A stretch of 64,000 nt of DNA, taken from assembly GCA_037044905.1 (NCBI GenBank), contig JBAOKB010000185.1, positions 124,001 to 188,000 of the forward strand. The letters are read 5' to 3'. The notes under the pieces are model-generated. The model made no database searches, was not told where the DNA came from, and saw only the letters and a program-made list of their open reading frames with translations. This document shows positions 21,907 to 32,329 of this stretch, one piece after another. Source of the DNA: Hortaea werneckii (Eukaryota > Ascomycota > Dothideomycetes > Mycosphaerellales > Teratosphaeriaceae). Every line of letters starts with the position of its first letter. The stretch's first letter is position 1. Position numbers and translations under genes: made by a program.

Positions 21907-23584
21907 ATGTATCCAAACCCAGCAGCTCAGACTCCGCAATGGAATCAGAGCCAAACACCGACGTCGCAACCACCGCAGAGTCAGTGGTCGCCTCAACCGC
22001 CTAATGGGCAGTACACCCCGCGGCAGAATCAGGTAAGTCGCAGCTGCAGCTTGAGATTTGCGTCGCGACGCCAAGACATCTGTGCCCAAATGTACCGTTA
22101 CGCAACTGCTTTTTAAACTTGAACTTGCACCTTGCTTCTCCACACCACACACACCCGCGTCTCGACACACCCTTCTTACACCCATCTTTTACCAATCGCG
22201 AACATGGGCGCCGCCATCGATCCTGCCCTCGCCGCAGAGGTTACTGACGCGAACTCGCCAAAACAGATTCCTCCCATCTCGCAAGCCCTCCCGCAACAGC
22301 CTCCCGCGATGCAGACCCTCCAACCCCAACATCCCGACCAGTATCGCGCGTTGCCTGCACCGCCGCAAATGTATGCACCGCCATACCAACCTCAGATGCA
22401 ATACGCCCCACCCCAACCCGCACCGCGTCAGAGAACCGCGATCGCATGTCGCTACTGTAGGAGACGCAAGGTATGTGACATAAGCAGCTTCTTCGGGGCG
22501 TCGCGCCACGTTAACGCGTCCGTGTAGATTCGCTGCTCTGGCTTCGATCAATCTGAGGATGGCCGCTGCACGAACTGTCAGCGCTTCTCGCAAGAGTGCG
22601 TCTTCACGCCTGTCAGCGCTCAGACCCAGGCTTTCGTTCCCGCACACACCGTCTGGCGCGGTCAGAACCCTCCACCGAACACGCAGCTCTATGGCGCATA
22701 CGGTCAGCCGCTGCCAGCAGGTGGTAGGCAAGAGCCCTATCCACCTCAGCAGCCGCAACAGCCAGGCCAGCCAGGGCAGTACCCTCAGCCACCGCAAGCC
22801 TACGCCATGTACCCCAATCAACCAAACATGCAGCAGCCAGGCCAGCCAGTGCAGGCAGGACAGAAACGTCCGACCGAAGAGCCACACACGCCAACCATGC
22901 CGCCGCCCAACCCGGCCGAGCAGTCTCAGCAATTTCCATTTGGTGTTGCAAACCCTGCTGGTGCGTCGCCCGCTTCTTCTACTGCTTCTTCATTCCATCA
23001 CGCACAAGCACCCGCACAGCCATACTACCACGCGCCTCCTACTCATCGCTCGTCGCCGTCAAGCGCTTATTCGCTTGACGCGTCGCGTTCCTCGTCGTCG
23101 CCGCACTCGATGGGTGGTTTCCCTGTCACGCCTGCTGCTGCACCGACCTCGTACGCCGTCCAGCCTCCTACACCCTATGCCGTGAGCGGTTACGCCGGCA
23201 CTCCACCTCAGGGCGCGAAAGCGAACGACGCTGTCGGTCAGCAGGAGGCGCAGCAGTGGGCGGCGACGCAGGCAGCGATGAAGCAGGAGGATCACCAGCG
23301 CACGTCTACGGACAGTAGTATGGTGAAGGCGCTCAATCGCGGTCCCGTGTAATTTTAGATGATTTCGTTGCTGGTAGAGTTCGTGTCGCTGACTTCTTCG
23401 TGTTCCGGCAGACAACAAAGATGCCGCAATCGCTGCTGATGGCGCTGTGCCTGTGACTACCGAAGGTGCTATGGAGCATCAAGAGGAGGTTAAGAAGCCA
23501 TGGAGCGAGATGAAGGATGCAGGCGTGCAGACCGACCTGGCGTTCCCGCCGCAGGGCAAGGAGCTGGACTCCGTGCCCTCGTAG
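21907..23584 (+). CDS. Zn(II)2Cys6 transcription factor, glutamine/proline-rich
   Basis: Four exons: 21907-22032, 22240-22470, 22528-23341 and 23412-23584. The Zn2Cys6 cluster starts at IACRYCRRRK and is interrupted by a 57-base intron (22471-22527) before IRCSGFDQSEDGRCTNC and QRFSQEC, giving the spacing C-X2-C-X6-C-X10-C-X2-C-X6-C. The N-terminus and the long C-terminal part are rich in Q, P, S and A, typical of activation regions. No fungal_trans middle domain is present, so this is a short, atypical member. The last exon (NKDAAIAADGAVPVTT to the TAG at 23582-23584) fits by phase if the donor at 23342 (GTCCCG) is used. An alternative is a lost C and the better donor GTGTAA at 23347. A downstream start at 22204 (MGAAIDPALA) is also possible, since the first intron could lie in the 5' leader. 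Confidence 0.8.
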
Positions 23585-24438
23585 GCGGGCAGTCTCCAGA
23601 CATTACGACAGTATGATCGACATTCGACGACCGAGTACGGCGCGGCTAGCTGGCTATTAAATGGGTGCGTTTCGCTTCCACGACATTGATCATAAAGAGT
23701 ACGGGGGCGGGTAGCTCTCGCAAGGCGTTGCTTGCTGTTGGGAGGCTCAACTGTTCCTGTCCTGCTATTTCAGCGTACTGTCATTACAGCATTGGGAGGT
23801 TGTTCTGAGAATATATTTCAGCACAAGAGAGGAGAGACAGAATGATTTGAGGCGTCGGCTACTTTTCCTTGGGCGCGATATACACCAGCTTTACAGCGAG
23901 TAAGCTCTTCTTCGAGCTCCAGAGAGGGTGGGTGGCATGGCTGTTTTCGCGGCTTAATCTGTCGCCCTGCGACTGGGCGGTCTGTCTCGCTACAGACTTT
24001 GAGAGGGATCGAGCATGGTAGATAGTATGCTAGTTGCTTTAACATCAGAGTGTACGATGGCGCAATGGCAGCCAGCTTTAACTTGACGAAACTGTTTCCC
24101 CGGTGCTCAGACTTCACGAAGGAAAGGAAACCAAGTTTGAAGTTGAAGTTGGCATTAAGTGCACGGCGTGAGGCGTCTACGGGCCGTTCCCATCTTCCCT
24201 TTCTGCCCATGTGGTTGTCCATCGTGGTGGGATCTTCTTGGCTGTGAATGAGAGGGACGGCACGAGGCTGCGCCCGGACAGCGGCGGGACTGACGGTGAC
24301 GACTTGGACGGCAGCGTCACTGAATTGCGATGGCCTGTTGATTCTGCAGGTAGGTGTTTGCCGGTTCATACAGTTGCAACCAAGCACGAAACTCTGACGC
24401 CCATCCCGACAGATAGATTCTCGCATACCATCTCCGAT
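23585..24438. other. Intergenic, promoter of the ASC-1 zinc finger gene
   Basis: 854 bases between two plus-strand genes. A long minus-strand frame (23818-24510) crosses it, but it starts at a non-ATG codon, runs into the next gene and has no recognisable content. Nothing else is visible. Confidence 0.5.
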
Positions 24439-26167
24439 ATGGCCTTGGAGCAGTGGGCTTTGCCGCGCCTGCAACAGCTCCTCCCCATCGACGACGACTC
24501 GCTTCGACAAGTCATCCAGTACTCCGAATCCCTACCAAAGGATGCCGCGGCAGACCATCTGAAGAACTTACTCGGAGATGACGATCCCAAGGCTCTCGAG
24601 TTCATTTCAAGCTTCAACCTTAGGAGGCAGAACGCCCCGCCCTCGCAACCTCGACCGACAAACCACGAGAGATCTACGACACCAGGAGCGTCATCATCAG
24701 GAGGTCCTGCGGAAGTACCGCGACAGGCGGGACGCGGTGGCCGTGGTGGGAAGAAAAAGGCAAATATCCATGCACTACCGGCGAGACAACTGGAGGGTTC
24801 TGGCAACGTCGCGGGTGCGTACCAGAAGCGAGATGAAGACGACTACATCCCAAAGTCTGCGAAGGCAAGACAGACGCACAAAGAGCAGGTCGCAGACAAC
24901 TTAGCCTTGCGCGAGCGTCAGCCAGACGCGACGAAGATGCCACTCATTACCGATGATGCATCCGCGACCACAAAGCCGGTGACTTCCAAGCTGCCCCCAT
25001 CTGCCGCGGGTCCCATGATCTCAGATTCGCTGGCTGGAAGCAGCAAGAAAGGCTCTTCTCAATCTTCGCGTAATGCTTCGCCGGCGCCGAAGACAAAGGT
25101 CAACATCACTGGTGGCACGGCCATGCATGGCGCCTCGACTGCCCTCAACGATTTGGATTCGGCCATCAAAAGCCTAGAGATCCAAACCAATCCATCATTA
25201 TCACTAACTGACGCCGAGAACGAGAAGCGCAAATGTAATTGTATGGCTACCCGCCATCCACTGTTGGACGTTGCTCCGAACTGCTTAGACTGCGGGAAAA
25301 TTATCTGCATCAAGCAGGGACTAGGCCCTTGTACATCTTGCGGCACTCCTCTTCTCAACTCAGAAGAGATCGGTAAAGTGCTACGGGTGCTCAAAGACGA
25401 GCGTGGGGAGGAAAGGATGAAGGCCAACAACGCCACACACAAGAAGGCAGATGTCGCGCAAGGCAAGCCGAGAGCGTTCACAGGGCGAGACTTCCTCGCT
25501 CAAGCCTCATCGTCTGGCCGCTCCTCACCCTCTCGTCAAGTGCTGCCACGCCGGCTGGTTCCGACGACGAAAAGGACAAGGCCAAAGCGCACCGAGATAA
25601 GCTCCTTACATTCCAAGCCAACAATGCCCGTCGAACCCAGATCCACGATGAGGCTGCCGACTACGACATCCCCGTCTCTGGCACCAACATGTGGGCGTCG
25701 CCAGCCGAGCGTGCAGCACAGCTGAAACGACAGCAGAAGGTCTTGCGCGAAATGGAGTGGAACGCGAAACCGGAGTGGGAGAAGAGACAAGTCGTCGCCT
25801 CCATCGATCTCAAAGGCGGCAAGATCGTCCGACGAATGGCAGAAGTCGAGAAACCCGACTTCGACGCTGCTGAGGCCGCAGAGCCCGAAGACGACTTCTT
25901 GCCGCCGGCCCCATCAGCCACCGGCGGCGAAAGCAATGGCGCTTTCTCACAGAACCCGCTCGCAGCTGGGCTGATCCGCCTAAGGCGAAGGAGGACAAGG
26001 GAAAAGGCGCGGAAAGGGAGAAGCGGGATACGTGGCGGAGAGTTCAGATGGATGAGGATGATAATGAAGCGTGGATTCTAGACGGAGGCGTATACGGTGG
26101 ACAGATCCCTCCCGATCGAGTGCTTGGTGCGGATGAGCACGCTTTCGGCGCTGCTACTGGTAGTTGA
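24439..26167 (+). CDS. Activating signal cointegrator 1 (TRIP4)-type zinc finger protein, two frameshifts in this sequence
   Basis: About 576 residues when two lost bases are allowed for. The start is ATG 24439 (MALEQWALPRLQQLL). The N-terminus is a CUE-like helical region (DSLRQVIQYSESLPKDAAAD). The diagnostic zf-C2HC5 module lies at about residues 260-310: KCNCMATRHPLLDVAPNC, LDCGKIICIKQG and GPCTSCGTPLL. ASC-1 proteins belong to the ASCC helicase complex, which acts in transcription coactivation, alkylation damage repair and ribosome quality control (as Rqt4 in yeast). After residue about 363 the frame changes near 25528-25533 (CCC run), and the family C-terminus continues with ASPAERAAQLKRQQKVLREM. 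It changes again at the GGG at 25968 and then runs to the TGA at 26165-26167 through EAWILDGGVYGG. All pieces are well preserved, so I regard it as an intact gene with consensus errors. Confidence 0.8.
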
Positions 26168-29100
26168 TGATCATACTTGGTAGATGCTACATCCGAATAT
26201 TCAGGCTATGAGTATATGAATTCGAACTGTGCTAAGTAATGAACCACATCCTCTGAGAAAGCTGGCAGCCCTTTGGCGTGGTCCGATTTGGATCTCCATA
26301 GAGCGTGAGAGGATCTAGGGACCCACGACCTGAGATCAGTTATTCATGAGTTCAGAAGCCAATTGTCGACCCAAGCAGCCACCGACAGGAGAGCATGGAA
26401 GTCCATCACCTCCGGGAGACCCAACCACTGAAACCATTGTCTACTCGCACTGGCTATTGCCCGCCGTTGCGCTCAGCGGTGACAGCGAGCAGACGAACGT
26501 TCAAAATCCTTCCCATCTTCATTGTCGTGACAAATGCTTGGTGCTTTACACCGACAGATTATTGCAGAAGAGTTGCGAGCTGCAGACGGAATGTCTTGTG
26601 TTCTTTTCACACCACGCTAGGCTGACAGAGCATTTCAAAATGCTCGTGGCCTGTCTCGCCTGTGCATGTGCAACATGATTATAATCAGCTAGAAAATCAG
26701 CGGCACGTCGACCTCTACAGAGGACAATTCCTTAATAAGATACGATTACCATGAGAACCTCCACTTTTGCACAACATGCTTGTAGTGGTGTCGTAAAGAT
26801 AACTAGGCGGCGAGCAACAATGTAAAACTGTTCAGATTTGAAGACATGTTCAGAGCTAACCATAGACGCGATAGGTCGACGCACGGGGCGATCATACAGT
26901 CTGTAGGTCGCAATACCGTACAACGAGGTCCTGCGCCTACGGAAATGCCTTTGGGAGGATGCAGCCGATATATCCAAGACATATACACGCGAGGATCGAA
27001 GGGTAAGAGAGAGCCTTAGAGACTAGATTAAGCAAGAGCTGAAGGATCTTCAGGATATCGAAGACCTCGAGAAATGGACTGCAAAGACGTAGAATTACCT
27101 GGGGGGAGCAACTTGGCAGATCAGCTTACAACTGTCCGATGAGACGAATGGCGATCTTGTTACTGCAAGTGAAGCGCCGGAGGCTAATCCACGACTAGAC
27201 GATTCGTTCACAAAAGGAACGAACGCCTCGAAGCTACCTGTCTGTGAGACTACCAACCTTCCACTGGATCTGCAGCTGCACCATCTAACAGATGAAGTAG
27301 CTAACTATTTACTTCGCCCTGTCTCTCACTTCTACCAGACCCGCGGCTGCACAATCTAACAGATGAAGTGGCCAGCTCTTTACGATATTCTATCTCCCAG
27401 ACCACTGGACAGATACCAGATCTACAGCAGGCCCAATCGCAAAGTGAGCTGCCCAGCGACCGGACGGCTACCAACTCCTCGCCCCAGAAAACATCAGCAA
27501 GGAACGAAAAATAGCTCTTGGCACCGCTCTCCCCTTCGAGCCGCCCAGGATACTCATCAGAGCACTTCAACGAAGAGGGGCGCTAGCGTCCTTGGGTTGG
27601 GTCGCTCTGTTCCCAAAACCAGCGAAAAATCGCAAGATCGGCATCAGAGTACCTCGACGAGAAATGACGATGGCTCTTCGCACTTCTCTCCTCCAAAGAC
27701 CGCCGAACATCTACAAGATCACACCCACTTGTGACTTTCCAAACTACCAATCGACCGAATTACCAAACGACCAACAAGCCCGCCATCCCGATAAAGTCCT
27801 CAAAGTCCTCCTGGCTGCCGTGGGCGGACAATTCATCAGACCCTTCGCCTTCCACCTTTGCTACTGCCCGTAGACAATCTCGTCGATAGGATCTGTCTCT
27901 GCCAGACTTGACACGACCCTTAACAGTGCCCACGAAGCGCAAGAGTACCGACATGGCGTCCACACGCCCGAATTGGAAAGCAAATAAAGCCACGTTCGCA
28001 GATTCCATACGCCGGATATTGTTCACAGACTGCCCAGCCGGAGGCCGTTGAGTATGCACTGGTCCCGATACTGCTGCATCGGCGTACGATAGGAAACATC
28101 TTGTTCGTAGGCGAAAGCAGAATTGCACCATAAGTCACCAATATCACAGGTAACTGGACGAGCTTCTACTGCGCTTGTATCCTGCGGGACTCAACATCTT
28201 TCTCTGGTCTCAATGTCAATTTCTTCCAATGACGTTGGGTTTGGCGACAGGGTGATGAAGAGTAGGTCAGGTCCATCGCCCTGCAGGACCTCCGCTGCAT
28301 TGCCTCTCAGGATGTTCGTGTTATTACTTGCAGCTGTCCCGAACTCAGCCCTCTGGAGCGTTCACTCGGCTGGTAATACATGACCTGCAATTACCTGAAT
28401 GGCTCTTGCCTGATATATACCAGAGAAATGGGACGTGACAGAGTGCGAGAGTCCGATGGTGATCGAATGCCGCACTCAACTCCTGCAGCTATCCCCGCGC
28501 AAGGTTGCGGGAATGCAACAGTCTTGTCGCGCGGATACCTGCGCCGGCGATTGGCCTGAAATTGGTCTGGATCCATCCCACTGCTGTCTTTTGCTCATCC
28601 AACCATACAAGCCAGCGTATGGACTTCTTCCATCGTACATCTTCCGTCCCAATTGCTGGTCCCACTCGGTTGTCGAGATCGACTGCAGAGTTTCAGGCGA
28701 GTATTCTTCCAACAGCTTCAACCACTATGGCATTGATGCAGCGGCGCAGGAGGTAGCTGCCTGAGGTTGTCGAACGTTAGTGTTCTTTCTGTGACGAGAA
28801 TGTTTCAGCACGTTGAAGCGAAAGAAGGCAAGAAACGTTCCATTGATATGAGGCGCAGTATAAGTGCATCATGCCGGCTCAACTCATCATTAAATCTATC
28901 AGAGAGGTTTTTGCTCGCTCTTACTACTCGCTATCTTAGCGAAAGGCTTGCTTATATGCTGTACGGACCACTGTAGGCTTTTCGACAGAAGAAGAACAGA
29001 ACGCGGACGTGAGGATGACAAATGCTATTCATGGAATACGTCGTGTCTTGTGTCCGTCTTTGGGAAGATGCGGAGGTATTCATAGCTCTACAGCGCCATG

Positions 29101-30008
29101 CCGAAAGTATTACTGTCTCTCCGTAACAGTGGCATTGCCCAAACAAAGCAGAAGTTCAAAGACAAGTAGAGGTCAGTGATATCTGTGTAGTTCACTCACC
29201 GACGACGAGGTCCAGTACGCAACAGTGTTTTAACTACAATGTTCTGTATGTAAGCGAGGAATGAGACTCCAACCTCCACGGCAAAAGCAATCGGAGGTGA
29301 AGTCAATTAACTCGCCGTTTTACTCTTGGAACCGCTCAAAAGAGGGCCACCGACTCGCTACGAGAAGCGGGCAGGGCATTGACAATATTCGTTCCGTGAT
29401 TTATTCTTCGTCGATGCTTGCTTTTTTTACAGCTAGTGAACTCAGTGAGATCTGTTCTTCCAGGTGAGGGAAGATGTGACGAGGTCGGACGAGCATATCT
29501 ACGAATCACCGAGCCTGGACGTTTCGGGAACTGGTGCTCTGAGTTCAGTTCTTGTGTTGCAAGGTCGAGCATATGCTGCTTCGTTATTGCCACTTTCGTC
29601 TATGAAGGATATAGAGTGCGGTGAGCAGGGTGGGCGTTTGGAATTGTCGTCGCTCATGTGAAGATGGAAGTTTTACGTGAAGGTGCACGGATCTCCCGCT
29701 CCTCCGCTTGCCTACAGCGAGCACTCTCGACCGAAACTATGCCGGACCTGCGGAATGAGGAGACTTGGATAGTAAAGAGAGACGCAGGAAGCTTGATGAA
29801 GTTTTTAAAGGCCGAATGCCCAAAGTGACAGATTATCAGAAGCAGACGGGCTACGCAGTGCAGCCCAAAAGTACCCTTGAAATAAAGGACCCAAAGAAAC
29901 CCACGTGCCTGTTACACCCTGATACCAACCTCTCGCGCCGTATTCTCCTGTTCCTTATAGTAACGTGACCATCATAGTTCTTACTATCCTACATATAGCT
30001 CGCATGCT
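26168..30008. other. Gene-poor region
   Basis: 3.8 kb without a supported intact gene. It contains the decayed repeat-bearing gene listed separately (26990-28055). The rest (26168-26980 and 28060-30008) shows only short frames without domains and has a lower GC content than the neighbouring genes by eye. Confidence 0.5.
26990..28055 (+). pseudogene. Decayed gene with internal tandem repeats, family unknown
   Basis: Coding-like text runs in the plus direction, broken by a few stops and frame changes. From 27347 one frame stays readable to about 28050 with only four stops in roughly 235 codons, far fewer than chance. It begins LHNLTDEVASSLRYSISQTT and later reads TKRKSTDMASTRPNWKANKA. A 30-base segment at 27276 (LHHLTDEVAN) is repeated at 27347 (26 of 30 bases identical, offset 71). 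A second repeat pairs 27555 with 27642 (CATCAGAG followed by similar bases, offset 87). The composition is polar, S/T/N/K-rich and looks like a repetitive hydrophilic protein. I cannot name a family. It may be RIP-affected or simply old. Confidence 0.35.
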
Positions 30009-31367
30009 CTATGCAATCATCCACCAAGCTCCACCGAGCAGACCGATGAGAATGACAGCGGTGAGAATACCAGCGCCAGCCTTATCACCGGTGGTGATCT
30101 GACTCGTAGGCGTGCCGGGGGCGGAATCGCCACCTGTGCCTGCCGAAGGGTTGCCGCGCGAAATACCGCCGGTGTCGTTCGACACTGGGCCGCTTGCCTT
30201 CTGGATCAACATGCCCTGGACGACTTCAAGGGCGTTCATCTGCTGTCCGACACCCCAGGTGTTGTCCCATCCGCCTGTAGTCCAACGTGTACCGCAAGTG
30301 ACGCCATCATCGCCTCCGGAGCAGGATTGCGCTGCGGCTTGGGCAGATGCCTGAAGATTCGGTGTGACCAGGTCATAGACAAAGGGCGCGAACTTAGTCG
30401 AGGCGGCCATCCAGCGGGAAAGGTAGGCCTTGAACGACTGTTGATCCGTGTTGCAGTTCATCTGTGGCTCGCACGCCACTTCGTACATGATGCTGTCTTT
30501 GAAGAAGACATTGGCACCTTTGATGATACCCCGGACGTGCGTCTCCCATTCGGCCTGTCTGGTAGGGTTGTCCTCAGTGACGTTCCACATGACAGCTGCA
30601 CCCAGCAGGTAGACACCAGCGTTGTACGACCATTGGATGTGGTTCAAGTTCGAGCAATTGAGGTTGTCGTCACTACCGTCATAGACAAGGTAGTTCTGGT
30701 CCATGAGCCCGATAGCGCGTGTCCACTCGAACATCGTGTCGGCCCACTCAAGGTAGGTTTCGTTCTTTGTGTAAAAACCCAGGCGTGCAGCCAGGTTGAA
30801 GAAGGCACCGTTAGAGATTGAGTTCTTGTAGTTGTATCCGTTGTTGAAAGTGAAGATTTGCCACTTCAAGCCTCCGCCACATGTTTCGTTGTTCCAGCGC
30901 AGCGCCTGCGAGTTGAAGACAGCCTGTGCCAGAGCCAGCCATTGCGGTTGGTCATCAGGTGGGTTGGGGAATTTCTGCTCGGCGGCGGACATCGCCGCCA
31001 TTCCCCAAAACGCTTGATCGTCATTACCGAGCGACTTGGTCTGGTTGGGTGGCATGTAGTTCGCTTCCGGGCCGGTCTGGAAGAGCATCGCTTGACTGGT
31101 GATATCGTTCCAAGTCTCGTCGCCGGTATAGTACCAATAATCGATGAGCGCGCCGAACATGGCGCCCGCCTCCCACCAGTAATATGGCTGTGGAAGCAAT
31201 CCAGGGACCTGGCCGCTCTCGTTGCCATGATAGTATTTCACCATTCCGAAGGCGATAGTCTTTGCCGCTTGTTTGACCGACTCTTCATCGTCAATATTCA
31301 GCTCCACTGCGTTGGTTATGCCTGCCGTTGCCAGCAGCGCTGCGGCCGCCGTTGTGTGTAGTCTCAT
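30009..31367 (-). CDS. GPI-anchored GH76 endo-mannanase, Dfg5/Dcw1 family
   Basis: Intronless, 452 residues. The signal peptide is residues 1-20 (MRLHTTAAAALLATAGITNA). The GH76 domain covers about 22-390 and includes PQPYYWWEAGAMFG, the catalytic aspartate pair in GNDDQAFWGMA (D116, D117), and the late motif GTRWTTGGWDNTWGVGQQM. Several N-glycosylation sequons are present (NET, NVT, NLN-type). A Ser/Thr/Gly-rich linker and a C-terminal hydrophobic helix (AGILTAVILIGLLGGAWWMIA) form a GPI attachment signal. Dfg5/Dcw1 enzymes act outside the plasma membrane and transfer GPI-mannoproteins onto the cell wall glucan. They are needed for wall integrity and hyphal growth. Length and layout are normal for the family. 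Confidence 0.92.
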   Translation of the reverse strand: MRLHTTAAAALLATAGITNAVELNIDDEESVKQAAKTIAFGMVKYYHGNESGQVPGLLPQPYYWWEAGAMFGALIDYWYYTGDETWNDITSQAMLFQTGPEANYMPPNQTKSLGNDDQAFWGMAAMSAAEQKFPNPPDDQPQWLALAQAVFNSQALRWNNETCGGGLKWQIFTFNNGYNYKNSISNGAFFNLAARLGFYTKNETYLEWADTMFEWTRAIGLMDQNYLVYDGSDDNLNCSNLNHIQWSYNAGVYLLGAAVMWNVTEDNPTRQAEWETHVRGIIKGANVFFKDSIMYEVACEPQMNCNTDQQSFKAYLSRWMAASTKFAPFVYDLVTPNLQASAQAAAQSCSGGDDGVTCGTRWTTGGWDNTWGVGQQMNALEVVQGMLIQKASGPVSNDTGGISRGNPSAGTGGDSAPGTPTSQITTGDKAGAGILTAVILIGLLGGAWWMIA

Positions 31368-32329
31368 TATTACGATTGTAGTGCTGTTTCGATGGGCTTA
31401 TGTTATGACGCTCCGCGCGCCCTTAGCGCAGGTAGGGTTCGATCGCGTGGGGCGGTCGTCTTGCTGTCGATCTTTGTATCGCACACACGCTCGAATGGAT
31501 TCGGTGTCTTCAGTATATGGCTGCTGAGTGTATGTTCTCGGTTGTTCAGTTGCGAGCAGTGCTTGTGTACGCCTGCGAAGCCTCCTGACGGTACGCGCAA
31601 GGCCAAGCCGCCGTAAGTCTTGGTAAGGCGTGGCGGCGCGACGCTTAGATCTCGCTCACGATCGCAATTACTGCCGCGGTATGCAGACGGCCTCAGGGAA
31701 CATCAACGAGAGTCGTGGGTATCGTGGGCGAAGAGTCGTGGATGCTGTGAGCGAAAGGCAAGGAGAGGCGAAATGTGGCTTGAGGCTAGTTCGAGTATGT
31801 CGTTCGCACCTTGGCACTGAAGGCGCCTCCGCCTCACAAGGTCGCTGACGCTGAACGGTGCGCCCGGAGATCTGCCCCGACTGAGACTGGGGTTGAACAC
31901 CGGGGTTGGGGTGGCGTGTGCATGAACTATATTTACGGCCGCCTTACATAAACTTGCATAGGTCTCCAAAGAACACAATCAACCGCAATCATTGAGAACG
32001 AAAGGCACCGGGTGTGATCTCAGTGCGGATACGATGCCAGGACAGCAATTCGCCCTCAAGCACATGTATGAAAACAATTGAAGAGCAACCATTTTTGCTA
32101 TTCGATTCGCGCAGCTACGTTCATGCCTTCTAGTCCTACAGTTTTCAATGGTCGCCAGATTTCTCCTGCCTCAGTTACGAATGCTTGTAATTCTACCGCT
32201 ACTGCAGCGTAGCATGTAGCCAGGTTTTCAGCAGCTCACAGGAGCTGCAGTAAACCATTCAGCGTTGCATTGCCAACCCCCTCTACTAGACCCGCCATCT
32301 CCGGTGTCATGGACCACCTTTCAATCTCG
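31368..32329. other. Intergenic, promoter of the GH76 gene and 3' region of the methyltransferase gene
   Basis: 962 bases. Both neighbours are on the minus strand. Short frames only. No repeat or RNA gene recognised. Confidence 0.5.

Noticed and set aside
23818..24510. 230-codon minus-strand frame upstream of the ASC-1 gene
   Set aside because: Starts at a non-ATG codon inside the ASC-1 coding region and shows no domain.
31438..31460. TTCGA-containing segment resembling a tRNA T-loop
   Set aside because: No matching A-box, acceptor stem or anticodon arm could be formed around it.
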